From Caccovivens sp964594865 (GTDB taxonomy: Bacteria; Bacillota; Clostridia; Christensenellales; UBA1242): 46,704 bases of DNA. The DNA lies in assembly GCA_964594865.1 (NCBI GenBank), contig CAZQMZ010000006.1, positions 1 through 46,704 of the forward strand, given 5' to 3'. The notes beneath the pieces are model-generated. The model did not search any database, had not been told where the DNA came from, and saw nothing but the letters and a program-made list of their open reading frames with translations. This document shows positions 39,285 through 46,704 of the stretch, piece after piece. Positions within the stretch are counted from its first letter, which is position 1. Every line of letters starts with the position of its first letter. Position numbers and translations under genes: made by a program.

Positions 39285-39977
39285 ATGAAAATCTTAACAA
39301 TAAGACGGCGGACGTTGTGTGTTGTTTTGGCGAGTTTAATTTTGATTTGCTCTGTGGTTGGCGTTTGTTATGCGGTGCAGGCGACGAGTTCGCCGAAAGC
39401 GATATATACCATTGTCATCGACGCAGGGCACGGCGGAAAGGATGGCGGGGCGGTGGGTTCGCAAACAGGAATCACGGAAAGTTATCTCAACTTGCAGTAT
39501 GCTCTCACACTTCAAAAGATTTGCGAAAGTTATGGCTTTGAAGTGGTGATGACTCGCTCGGATATGAATGGGTTGTATTCTCCTTTTGCGACAAACAAAA
39601 AACGAAGTGAAATGAAGAAGCGGGAGACCATTATTGAAAGTGCCAATGCTGATGTGGTTGTGAGCATACACATGAATTCTTTTTCTTTAAGTGCGGTTCG
39701 GGGTGCTCAGGTTTATTATGCCGAAGGGAGCGAAAGTGGGCAGGCGCTTGCCGACTCAGTTCAAACAAATCTCAACAAAAATGTGGACTATGCAAAAGCG
39801 ACGGCAAAAGTTGGTGATTTTTATGTTTTGAATTGCTCTGAAAGTCCAAGCATTTTGGTGGAATGTGGATTTTTGTCCAATCCAGAAGAAGAACTTTTGT
39901 TGCAAGATGAAGAATATATGCAAGAATTTTGCTATCATCTTTTTTGCGGAATTTTGTTGTATCTAAGTTTTGATTGA
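39285..39977 (+). CDS. cwlD: N-acetylmuramoyl-L-alanine amidase, CwlD-like
   Basis: 230 aa. Signal/anchor at residues 8-32 (LCVVLASLILICSVVGVCYA). Amidase_3 fold: IVIDAGHGGKDGGAVG (zinc His) near residue 48, ESYLNLQYA (zinc Glu), SIHMNSF (second zinc His) near 127 and ILVECGFLSNPEEE (catalytic Glu) near 193. CwlD makes muramic-lactam in the spore cortex; the family resemblance and the spoIIE gene next door suggest this, but a vegetative amidase is possible. No proper ribosome binding site; extended -10 TGATATAAA sits 14 bases before ATG. Confidence 0.85.
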   Translation: MKILTIRRRTLCVVLASLILICSVVGVCYAVQATSSPKAIYTIVIDAGHGGKDGGAVGSQTGITESYLNLQYALTLQKICESYGFEVVMTRSDMNGLYSPFATNKKRSEMKKRETIIESANADVVVSIHMNSFSLSAVRGAQVYYAEGSESGQALADSVQTNLNKNVDYAKATAKVGDFYVLNCSESPSILVECGFLSNPEEELLLQDEEYMQEFCYHLFCGILLYLSFD

Positions 39978-39998
39978 TTTGTGACAATCAAAAACATT

Positions 39999-40038
39999 TT
40001 TTGACAGTTTGCGACAAAGTTTGCTTTTGCATCATAAA
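39999..40038 (+). promoter_or_regulatory. Possible Spo0A-controlled promoter region of spoIIE
   Basis: TTTGACA (from 40000) and TTGCGACA (40009-40016) are close to the 0A box TTCGACA and spaced about one helical turn apart; CATAAA at 40033-40038 is a weak -10 with long spacing from TTGACA, as in Bacillus spoII promoters. The match is inexact. Confidence 0.35.
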
Positions 40039-40070
40039 ACCTTTTGTTTTAAACTTGAAACGAGGTTGAT

Positions 40071-42395
40071 ATGGGTGTCAAAAAAGTTTCTTCAAATCAA
40101 TTTAATTTAAAAATTAACAAATTTTTCTTATTTATTTTGCAATTTTGCGTCTTTTTTTGTGTTTTTTATGTGCTTTTTAATGCAAGTGTTAACATGGTGA
40201 TTTTTCCATTTGCATTTGCAATGCTGTTTGCGTTGACTTGGGCAAACCAAAGAGTTTGGATTCTTGTGCCTGCTTACATACTTGCAGGGGCGCTCTATCA
40301 GCCCACTTTGCAGTTTGCCATTTGCATGGTTGTCGCTGTTTTTTGTTTGATTGTGCCTTATTTCATTCACGTGCTATGCAAGAAAAATATGCGGAAATGG
40401 GAGTTTGTCATTTTTGCTGTTTTAAGTCAAACAGCAAATGTTGTTTTTGATCTTTTGGCAGGTCAATTTTGGGCCGTTTCACTGATAAGTGTTGTGATTG
40501 GCGTGTTGTTTATGATGGCTTGCATAATTGTCTTTGAAGCAATCATAATTAGGGGATTTTCCAATAAATTGACAATATTGGAAATTGTTTCACTTTTTTC
40601 AATAATTGCCGTCGTTTGCAGTGGCTTGGTTGTTTTGAATATATATTCTTTCAGTTTATTGAAACTTTTTATGAGTTTTGTTTTGCTTTTGTTTTCATTT
40701 TGTTCCACTCCACTTCTCACAATGCTTGTGGCTTCAATTGGTGGGCTTGGAGCGCTTATTGCCACAAACAATGCAATCTTCATGGCACCTTTCATCATTT
40801 GGGCGCTTGTCACTCTTCTTTTCAAAAAAAGGTTGCGCATTTTCATGGTTATTTCGCTGATTTGCGTAGAACTTGTCATCGGCTTTTATTTTCAATTATA
40901 CACATCTTTTGGAATTGTCGAAATTTTGCCAGTTTTGATTTCGTGCATAGTCTTTTTGCTTTTGCCGAAAAATATCTGCAAAGAAGTGGCAGTGATTTTC
41001 AATTTGTCAAAAGATAGGTTGGCAATGAAGAATGTTGTAAATCGAAATCGCGAAATTTTGCACCAACGTCTTGGAAATTTGTCGGAAGTTTTCAATGACA
41101 TAAACATGATATATCGCCGACTACTCAAAAAGACAATGACTTTCGAAGAGGTTCAAAAACTTTTGGAGCAAGAGATTTCTGATAAAATTTGTTCTTTCTG
41201 TCCGGAGAGAAATCACTGTCATCGCGCGCATGCAGAAAGCACCAAACAGGTCTTTGACGAACTTATCAAAATTTCATATGAGAAAGGCAAAACCACTCTT
41301 TTGGACATTCCTTCCTATTTGACTTCGCGTTGCAAACAGACAAGTGCAATTTTGGGTTCTGTTAATACTCTCACTGCGCAATATAAAAAATATATGAGCA
41401 TGACGCATGATGTCGACACCAGCAAGCTTATCATTGCAGAACAACTTTTGGGTGTGTCAAAAATTATGGGCGAACTTTCAAAGGAAGTTGAAACAAACAT
41501 ATCTTTTGACACCGCTCGCGAGAATAAAATTTTGGATGAATTGACGTATTACAACATCATTTGCATTGATGTGGTTGTTTTCGAAAAGGACATTCACACT
41601 CTTTCCGTCACGGTTATCGTGAGAAATGAAGATTCCGAAAAACCACGAATTGCCGATGTGGTCAGCAAGATTTGTGGATGCAAAATGGCGGTGACAGAGA
41701 TTTTTTCTTCATCGCGACCGGGATATTCTGTCGTCAATTTGAAAACCGCGCCAAAATATGACTGCTTGTTTGGAGTTAGCCAACGGACAAAAAACGGCTC
41801 AAAAATGAGTGGTGACACATACTGCATTGTCAAGCTTGACAGTGACCGAATTTTGTTTGCAATCTCTGACGGTATGGGAAGTGGCCAAAAAGCAGAAGAA
41901 ACAAGTGAACTTTCCATCACACTTGTCGAAAATTTTTATAAGGCGGGCTTTGACAACGACCTTATTCTTTCCACTGTAAACAAACTTTTGAATTTGCACA
42001 AAGAAGACATTTTCAGTGCACTTGACATTTGTGTGGTGGATGAGAAAAATGGGTTTGCTGATTTCATCAAAATGGCGTCGCCAAAGTCGTTTATATTAAA
42101 CGAAGATGAGTGCAAGGAAATTGAGGCGGGGGCACTTCCAATTGGAATTGTGGACGAAAGCAAACCTCTCATCACAAAAAATGTCCTTTCTGCCAAAGAT
42201 TTTGTGATTTTGTTTTCGGATGGAATTGCTGACAGTTTTGAAAGTGATGAAGAACTTCAATCTTGCATAAAATTAATCAAAACCAAAAATCCACAAGAGT
42301 TTGCAGATGAACTTTTGGAGCGTGCTTTGGCGTGCAACAACGGTTATGCTGTCGATGACATGACTGTCATTGTCATCAAGATTTTAAATTTCTAA
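40071..42395 (+). CDS. spoIIE: Stage II sporulation protein E (PP2C phosphatase)
   Basis: 774 aa. In Bacillus it dephosphorylates SpoIIAA to release sigma-F in the forespore. Residues 15-300 carry about ten membrane spans; a middle region (300-560) includes a Cys-rich stretch CSFCPERNHCHRAHA near 384-398; the C-terminal PP2C domain (565-774) has FAISDGMGSGQKAEETSELS and VILFSDGIADSFESDEEL with the metal Asp residues. No SpoIIAA/AB genes are in this window. Ribosome binding site gagg. Confidence 0.93.
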   Translation: MGVKKVSSNQFNLKINKFFLFILQFCVFFCVFYVLFNASVNMVIFPFAFAMLFALTWANQRVWILVPAYILAGALYQPTLQFAICMVVAVFCLIVPYFIHVLCKKNMRKWEFVIFAVLSQTANVVFDLLAGQFWAVSLISVVIGVLFMMACIIVFEAIIIRGFSNKLTILEIVSLFSIIAVVCSGLVVLNIYSFSLLKLFMSFVLLLFSFCSTPLLTMLVASIGGLGALIATNNAIFMAPFIIWALVTLLFKKRLRIFMVISLICVELVIGFYFQLYTSFGIVEILPVLISCIVFLLLPKNICKEVAVIFNLSKDRLAMKNVVNRNREILHQRLGNLSEVFNDINMIYRRLLKKTMTFEEVQKLLEQEISDKICSFCPERNHCHRAHAESTKQVFDELIKISYEKGKTTLLDIPSYLTSRCKQTSAILGSVNTLTAQYKKYMSMTHDVDTSKLIIAEQLLGVSKIMGELSKEVETNISFDTARENKILDELTYYNIICIDVVVFEKDIHTLSVTVIVRNEDSEKPRIADVVSKICGCKMAVTEIFSSSRPGYSVVNLKTAPKYDCLFGVSQRTKNGSKMSGDTYCIVKLDSDRILFAISDGMGSGQKAEETSELSITLVENFYKAGFDNDLILSTVNKLLNLHKEDIFSALDICVVDEKNGFADFIKMASPKSFILNEDECKEIEAGALPIGIVDESKPLITKNVLSAKDFVILFSDGIADSFESDEELQSCIKLIKTKNPQEFADELLERALACNNGYAVDDMTVIVIKILNF

Positions 42396-42479
42396 AAAAA
42401 AGTATTTTTCACAAAATGGAAGTAAAAATAGAAAAATTTAATTTCTTTTAACTTTTTTGATATTTTTTCTAAAAAAATA

Positions 42480-42508
42480 TTGAAATTATGTTTTTTTTGT
42501 TATATAAT
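42480..42508 (+). promoter_or_regulatory. Promoter of tilS
   Basis: TTGAAA (42480-42485), 17-base spacer, perfect TATAAT (42503-42508), 24 bases before the tilS ATG. Confidence 0.7.
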
Positions 42509-42532
42509 ATTTTTGAAAAGTTGAGGAAGACT

Positions 42533-43870
42533 ATGGAAAAAATATTAGAATATATAAAGAAACATAATTTGATTAAGCCGGGCGAAGTGATTGGTGTTGG
42601 TGTCAGCGGTGGCATTGACAGTATGAGCTTGTTGCATTTTTTGCACACAAATCGCGAAAAACTTGACATTGAAGTGGTTGCCATTCACATCAATCACGGT
42701 ATTCGTGAAGAAAGCGAAGATGAAGCACGTTTTGTTGTCAGCAAGTGTAAAGAAATGGGTGTGAGAGTTTATAAATTCTCAATTGATGCTCCAAAAATTG
42801 CCAAAGAAAAGAAAATTAGTGTCGAAACAGCCGCTCGCGAAGGCAGATATGGCGTTTTTGAAGCACTTGTCAGAAAAGATATTGTGGACAAAATTGCGCT
42901 TGCACATCATCAAAGTGACCAAGCGGAAACAATTTTGATGCATATTTTCCGTGGAAGTGGTCTTGCTGGTGCAAGAGGAATGGAGCCTGTCCGTGACAAA
43001 ATATACATCCGTCCAATGCTTCCTGTTTCAAAAGAAGAAATTGAAGAATATGCAGCACTCAATACCATTGAGTTTGTTGAAGATGAAAGCAATTTTGGCA
43101 CATCTTATTCACGAAATTATATACGCAATGTTGTCATGAAGGATATTTTAAAAAAGTGGCCAAATGCAATTGAGGCAATCAACAATTTTGCTCTTGCAGT
43201 GTGCGACGATGATGATTACATCAAATCACTGATTGACACAAATTCACTTGTTGTGGATGACAAAATTGTGCAAATGCCATGCAGTATTTTCAATTCCAGC
43301 AGTGCGATATACAGCCGAATTGTTTTCAAAACTCTTTCTCTCATTGGTGTGAACAAGGACATTGAAAGAAAGCATATTGAAATGATCAAAGACCTTGCAT
43401 TTGCTGAAAATGGCAAAAAGATCAAGTTGCCATATGAAATTGTTGTCAGCAAAGAATATGACTTTTTGACTTTTGTTAACAACTATGTTGAAAAACCAAC
43501 ACTGTCAAGGACTTTGAAATGTGAAGAGTTTGATGCAGAAAACTATGGCAAGGTGATTATAAAACGAATTAATGTCAAAAATATGAAAAAAGATGACGGT
43601 GCGCTTTATTTTGATTATCGCAAAGTTCCAAAGGATGCACGTTGGCGCTATCGTGAAGACGGCGATGTTTTCGAAAAATTTGGAGGCGGAACGAAAAAAC
43701 TTAAATCGTTTTTGATTGACAAAAAAATTCCTGTTCGTGTGCGCGACTATATTCCTGTGCTTGCAAGTGGAAATGAGGTCTATGTCATTGCTGGCGTGGA
43801 AATAAGTGATAAGGTGAGAGTGGATGACGAAGTTGCAACTTGTTATAAACTTGTTGTTGAGAAGGATTAA
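42533..43870 (+). CDS. tilS: tRNA(Ile)-lysidine synthase
   Basis: 445 aa. Adds lysine to the wobble C of tRNA-Ile(CAU), changing it to read AUA. PP-loop GVGVSGGIDSMSLLHFL (SGGxDS near residues 25-30), HINHGIREES, ETAAREGRYGVF and LAHHQSDQAETILMHIFRGS GLAGARGM are typical. The C-terminal TilS_C domain (RYREDGDVFEKFGGGTKKLK) is present. ATG 42533 follows gaggaag; the longer frame overlaps its promoter. The order spoIIE-tilS is standard for Firmicutes. Confidence 0.96.
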   Translation: MEKILEYIKKHNLIKPGEVIGVGVSGGIDSMSLLHFLHTNREKLDIEVVAIHINHGIREESEDEARFVVSKCKEMGVRVYKFSIDAPKIAKEKKISVETAAREGRYGVFEALVRKDIVDKIALAHHQSDQAETILMHIFRGSGLAGARGMEPVRDKIYIRPMLPVSKEEIEEYAALNTIEFVEDESNFGTSYSRNYIRNVVMKDILKKWPNAIEAINNFALAVCDDDDYIKSLIDTNSLVVDDKIVQMPCSIFNSSSAIYSRIVFKTLSLIGVNKDIERKHIEMIKDLAFAENGKKIKLPYEIVVSKEYDFLTFVNNYVEKPTLSRTLKCEEFDAENYGKVIIKRINVKNMKKDDGALYFDYRKVPKDARWRYREDGDVFEKFGGGTKKLKSFLIDKKIPVRVRDYIPVLASGNEVYVIAGVEISDKVRVDDEVATCYKLVVEKD

Positions 43871-43879
43871 AGATTATAA

Positions 43880-43912
43880 AAAAATCACAAGAATATTGTG
43901 ATTTTTTTTAAA
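43880..43912 (+). terminator. Terminator of tilS
   Basis: AAAAATCACAA / TTGTGATTTTT stem with a 4-6-base loop and T-run. Confidence 0.85.
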
Positions 43913-43994
43913 TTTGTTTGTTCTTTTGCTTTTTTTTACAAAATGTTGTATCATAATAATGATTCTTGTGTAAATTTCATTTTTAGGAGGAAAT

Positions 43995-44840
43995 ATGAAA
44001 ATTGCAATAACTGCGGAAAGTACGATTGATTTGCCGAAAGAGTTGCTTTCAAAATATCAAATTGCAACAATTCCTTTTATGGTTATTTTGGGAGAAAATG
44101 AATTCAAAGACGGCGAAATCTCCTCAACAGACATCTTCAAATTTGTCGAGAAAAACAAAATTTTGCCAAAAACTTCGGCAATAAATAAAGCTCAATATAA
44201 AGAATTTTTTGAAAAACAACTGAAAACCGCTGATGCGGTTGTGCATATTTCTCTTTCAAGTCAAATTTCAAGTGCTTGTCAAAACGCAACAGATGTCTCT
44301 CAAGAATGTGAAAATGTTTTTGTGGTGGACAGCCTTTCGCTTTCGACAGGGATTGCGCTTCTTGCAATATATGCGCGTGAACTTGCAGACAGTGGACTTT
44401 CGGCGAAGGAAGTTTATGAAAAAGTTTCAGTGCGTGTGTCAAGTGTTCAAGCAAGTTTTGTGCTTGAACGCCTCGACTATTTATATAAAGGTGGAAGATG
44501 CAGTGCGCTGGCATATTTTGGTGCAAACTTGATGAAAATTCGTCCACAAATTTTGGTGAAAGACGGCAAAATGGGCGCTTATCACAAATATCGTGGAAAC
44601 ATGGACAAAGTTGTGGAGAACTATTGTAAAGACGTTTTGGCAGAGTTTAAGACGCCAGACTTGAAACGTGCATTTTTGACATACACCACCGCCACCGAAG
44701 GTATGGTTGCCGCTGCAAGAAAAGCACTTGAAGATCGTGGGTTTGAAGAGATTTATGAAACTCGTGCTGGTGGCACAATTTCCAGTCATTGCGGAGAACA
44801 CACGCTTGGAATTTTGTATATAAACGACGGGCAAGAATGA
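43995..44840 (+). CDS. DegV family fatty-acid-binding protein
   Basis: 281 aa. EDD-fold protein that in Gram-positives acts as FakB, presenting fatty acids to the kinase FakA. Motifs: ITAESTIDLPKELLSKY near the start, TSAINKAQYKEFFEK, VHISLSSQISSACQNA and VVDSLSLSTGIALLA, LERLDYLYKGGRCSALAYFG and the ending AGGTISSHCGEHTLGILY with the conserved His-x-G. No FakA gene is visible in the window. Ribosome binding site aggagg. Confidence 0.92.
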   Translation: MKIAITAESTIDLPKELLSKYQIATIPFMVILGENEFKDGEISSTDIFKFVEKNKILPKTSAINKAQYKEFFEKQLKTADAVVHISLSSQISSACQNATDVSQECENVFVVDSLSLSTGIALLAIYARELADSGLSAKEVYEKVSVRVSSVQASFVLERLDYLYKGGRCSALAYFGANLMKIRPQILVKDGKMGAYHKYRGNMDKVVENYCKDVLAEFKTPDLKRAFLTYTTATEGMVAAARKALEDRGFEEIYETRAGGTISSHCGEHTLGILYINDGQE

Positions 44841-45001
44841 TACATTGATTTTTTGATTTAAAATGGTGATTATGGTCCAAGTGGGTCATTTTCATCTTTT
44901 TTCTTTTTCTTCATATAAATAGTGTTTGAAAAAGATGTAATATTATTTATTATTTTTGAAAAACACTTTATTTTTTGACTAAAAAAATGTAAAATGATTT
45001 T

Positions 45002-45856
45002 ATGAAAGAATTGTCAAGGGTGCAAGAAATTGAAAGAAGTCTGAACAAAAAATTTCGAAAGGAAATTTGGACAAAATTTATCCTTGCAATCAAGTGCTAT
45101 GGCTTGGTTGAAAAGGGGGATAAGATTGCTGTTTGTGTTTCTGGCGGGAAAGACAGCATGCTTATGGCAAAACTTTTTCAAATGCTCAAAAGAATAACAG
45201 AAGTTGAGTTTGATGTGGTTTTTCTTTGCATGGATCCGGGATATACTGCAAAAAATCGTCAAAAAATTGAAGAAAATGCAAAAATTTTGGAAATTCCACT
45301 CGAGTTTTTTGAAACAAACATTTTTGAAACTGTGGCAGACATGGATGGGTCGCCATGCTATATCTGCGCTCGCATGAGAAGGGGACATTTGTATAGTGAG
45401 GCACAAAAACGCGGATGCAACAAAATTGCCTTGGCACATCACTTTGACGATGTGATTGAAACCACACTCATGGGGATGTTGTATGGTGCACAAATTCAGG
45501 CAATGCCACCAAAATTGCGTTCCAAAAACTTTGAGGGTATGGAATTGATTCGACCTCTTTATTGTGTTCATGAAGAAGATGTGATTGCGTGGGTGGATTA
45601 TAACAAATTACAATTTCTCAATTGTGCTTGTCGTTTCACTGAAAGTGAAAACTATCAAGACATTTCCGCTCGTAAGAAGACAAAAGAACTCATTAAACAA
45701 CTCAAAAAATCAATTCCAGCAGTGGACGAACATATCTTCAAAAGCATACACAATGTCAACATTGACACTCTTGTGGGATTGAAGTATAAAGAAAAGAATT
45801 TTGATTTCTGTGAAATTTACAATTTTAATCAAAAGGAAGATAAAAAGAAGAAATAA
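45002..45856 (+). CDS. tRNA 2-thiocytidine synthetase-like protein (TtcA family)
   Basis: 284 aa. PP-loop ATPase: IAVCVSGGKDSMLMAKLFQM (SGGKDS near residues 47-52). Cys pair CYICARMRRG near residues 119-128 and CACRF near 206 fit the iron-sulfur cluster ligands of TtcA/TtuA; HHFDDVIETTLMGMLYGAQI is also typical. Substrate could be s2C32 or another tRNA position. Ribosome binding site is absent: TAAAAT ends 6 bases before the ATG, suggesting a leaderless mRNA. Confidence 0.88.
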   Translation: MKELSRVQEIERSLNKKFRKEIWTKFILAIKCYGLVEKGDKIAVCVSGGKDSMLMAKLFQMLKRITEVEFDVVFLCMDPGYTAKNRQKIEENAKILEIPLEFFETNIFETVADMDGSPCYICARMRRGHLYSEAQKRGCNKIALAHHFDDVIETTLMGMLYGAQIQAMPPKLRSKNFEGMELIRPLYCVHEEDVIAWVDYNKLQFLNCACRFTESENYQDISARKKTKELIKQLKKSIPAVDEHIFKSIHNVNIDTLVGLKYKEKNFDFCEIYNFNQKEDKKKK

Positions 45857-45890
45857 ATATCAAATATCTCAAAAAGACGAAAAAAACTTA

Positions 45891-45917
45891 AAAAAAGAGC
45901 AAAAATGCTCTTTTTTT
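45891..45917. terminator. Bidirectional terminator
   Basis: AAAGAGCA / TGCTCTTT stem with an A-rich loop and runs of A and T on both sides, between the convergent TtcA-like and YjzC-like genes. Confidence 0.85.
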
Positions 45918-45944
45918 GCAAAAATTATTCAACATTAAAGAAAA

Positions 45945-46109
45945 CTATCTTTCCATTTCCTTTGTGTAGTAACTTCCTTCATGTTGAGTTGCAGGAAATC
46001 TTTTCCCTTCTTCCAAGTATGTTGTCTTGCCGTCAGTCTTTCCTTGCTTGTCATGAGCCAAATACTCTCCGGTTTCAGGGACTTGTTCCCCAGGTCTATA
46101 TTTTTGCAT
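45945..46109 (-). CDS. YjzC-like protein, 54 aa
   Basis: Translation MQKYRPGEQVPETGEYLAHD, then KQGKTDGKTTYLEEGKRFPA and TQHEGSYYTKEMER. It matches the general pattern of the small Bacillus YjzC family (KPGxxxPxxGxY ... L..G.xFPxT). The function of that family is not known. The start at 46109 follows aggaggaaaaat; an upstream ATG adds nine residues overlapping a hairpin (46126-46143) and has no ribosome binding site. Confidence 0.8.
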   Translation of the reverse strand: MQKYRPGEQVPETGEYLAHDKQGKTDGKTTYLEEGKRFPATQHEGSYYTKEMER

Positions 46110-46125
46110 ATTTTTCCTCCTTTTT

Positions 46126-46161
46126 GAAAGTGTGCCCACTTTCTATTCTTATTGTGCACAA
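46126..46161 (-). promoter_or_regulatory. Hairpin and TTGTGCACAA palindrome upstream of the YjzC-like gene
   Basis: GAAAGTG/CACTTTC hairpin with a 4-base loop (46126-46143) and a perfect 10-base palindrome TTGTGCACAA (46152-46161), 43-52 bases before the ATG. Either could be an operator or mRNA element; no promoter is certain. Confidence 0.4.
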
Positions 46162-46224
46162 GATAAAGATTTTTATTCGCCAACAATAAAAAAATGAGAA
46201 TTAAAAATTTGAAATAAAAATTGC

Positions 46225-46253
46225 TTGACAAATATTGAAAAGATTGATAATAT
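46225..46253 (+). promoter_or_regulatory. Promoter of the tyrS T-box transcript
   Basis: TTGACA (46225-46230), 17-base spacer, TAATAT (46248-46253) preceded by TG one base before it. Confidence 0.7.
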
Positions 46254-46261
46254 ATCTTTAT

Positions 46262-46557
46262 AACTTAATCAAGATGGCGGGGTGAGAAACAGTAGGTTTG
46301 TCATTAAGTGCACAGAGAAGGGTTGGCTGGTGAAAAACCTTGACGGTGGCAAAGTTCGAATTACATTCACATCAAGTCTTGCGCGCAAGTTCTGCGAATG
46401 AACTAATGAGAGTTTTGTTGTCAACAGGTTGCTTATTCAAACAAAGAGAGTGAACACATGAAATTGAAAAATTTTTTGGAAGTTTTCAATAAAACTAAAT
46501 TTAGGTGGTACCACGAAACACACGCTTCGTCCTAAAAAGACTTGGCGTGCTTTTTTT
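46262..46557 (+). ncRNA. T-box leader of tyrS
   Basis: The T-box core AGGTGGTACCACG is at 46503-46515, followed by the terminator stem CACGC/GCGTG and T-run (46521-46557). Stem I has GAATTACAT near 46359-46367, where TAC (Tyr) is the likely specifier, preceded by the usual purine-rich loop. Uncharged tRNA-Tyr binding should disrupt the terminator and switch on tyrS. The specifier is chosen by fit to the downstream gene. Confidence 0.9.
46521..46557 (+). terminator. T-box regulated terminator
   Basis: Stem CACGC-TTC-GTC / GAC-TTG-GCGTG with an A-rich loop, then seven Ts; overlaps the T-box core's antiterminator pairing region. Confidence 0.8.
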
Positions 46558-46617
46558 AAAAAAAAGATAGAGTTCTGGCTGTCAAACTAAATTTAATACA
46601 ATAAAAGGAGAAGAAAA

Positions 46618-46704
46618 ATGGAAAAAGTTGATACAAAATTATTTGACACATTGGAAGAGAGAGGTCTTTTATATCAGTGCACAAATAAAGATGCTTTAAA
46701 GGAA
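46618..46704 (+). CDS. tyrS: Tyrosyl-tRNA synthetase, N-terminal fragment
   Basis: 29 residues (MEKVDTKLFDTLEERGLLYQ CTNKDALKE) before the window ends. The opening LxERGLLYQCT resembles TyrS N-termini, and the T-box with a Tyr codon specifier agrees. Ribosome binding site aaaggag 8 bases before the ATG. The rest lies off the right edge, so domains cannot be checked. Confidence 0.8.
   Translation, partial: MEKVDTKLFDTLEERGLLYQCTNKDALKE

Noticed and set aside
44840..44935. Terminator after the degV gene
   Set aside because: A T-rich stretch and a weak imperfect hairpin (TGGTCC-AAGT-GGGTCA) are present, but pairing relies on wobble pairs and the spacing is poor, so I did not list it.

Overview
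The window is AT-rich chromosomal DNA from a spore-forming, low-GC Gram-positive bacterium, most likely an uncultured Clostridia-type Firmicute. Supporting points are an uninterrupted S10-spc-alpha ribosomal superoperon, WhiA, SpoIIE and CwlD homologues, a T-box leader before tyrS, strong TTGACA/TATAAT promoters and AAGGAGG ribosome binding sites. A run of exactly 100 N at 3724-3823 shows this is a draft or metagenome scaffold. No named species can be supported from the sequence alone.

Layout. 1-100: the 3' end of a 5S rRNA gene. 101-645: a tandem array built from copies of the 5S 3' end, its terminator and strings of perfect mini-hairpins. 822-3203: unrecognised small genes and a minus-strand tRNA-Pro(CGG). 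3309-3880: tRNA-Asn(GTT) followed by a second array of the same architecture, holding a tRNA 3' half with a 63-base insertion in its T-loop, and interrupted by the scaffold gap. 4008-5278: a small membrane protein and a protein of unknown function. 5342-21530: promoter, about 310-base leader, then rpsJ-rplC-rplD-rplW-rplB-rpsS-rplV-rpsC-rplP-rpmC-rpsQ-rplN-rplX-rplE-rpsZ-rpsH-rplF-rplR-rpsE-rpmD-rplO-secY-adk-map-KOW protein-infA-rpmJ-rpsM-rpsK-rpsD-rpoA-rplQ, all plus strand. 21588-29303: murB, dCMP deaminase, a PHP phosphoesterase, whiA, dnaE and a divergent phosphofructokinase. 29400-36684: a SPOR-like membrane protein (minus), patatin phospholipase, ComEC-like metallo-beta-lactamase protein, a shikimate-kinase-like protein without a P-loop, transketolase, an unknown protein and an alpha/beta hydrolase. 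36676-39096 (minus): a 44-residue coiled-coil protein, an SH3-like membrane-anchored protein and a secreted protein. 39285-45856: cwlD, spoIIE, tilS, degV and a TtcA-like tRNA thiolase. 45945-46704: a YjzC-like protein (minus) and a T-box leader with the start of tyrS.

How it fits together. Most of the window is housekeeping: translation, secretion (SecY), start-methionine removal, adenylate balance, replication, cell wall, tRNA modification and sporulation. The unusual part is the pair of hairpin arrays behind the 5S rRNA and tRNA-Asn genes. Both loci carry, in order: the RNA gene, its terminator, the reverse complement of a piece of that gene, a closely packed series of hairpins mostly with 3-base loops, a hairpin whose loop holds AGTATGCG, another hairpin, and a new copy of the RNA gene's 3' end with terminator. 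This looks like one family of structured elements adapted to two unrelated RNA genes, and I do not recognise it as a described element. Secondary points of interest are two G8 tracts in regulatory positions, several genes without ribosome binding sites whose -10 box lies exactly 6 bases before the ATG (likely leaderless mRNAs), a ribosomal protein L24 with a tail of about 100 residues, and two enzyme-family proteins with altered key motifs.
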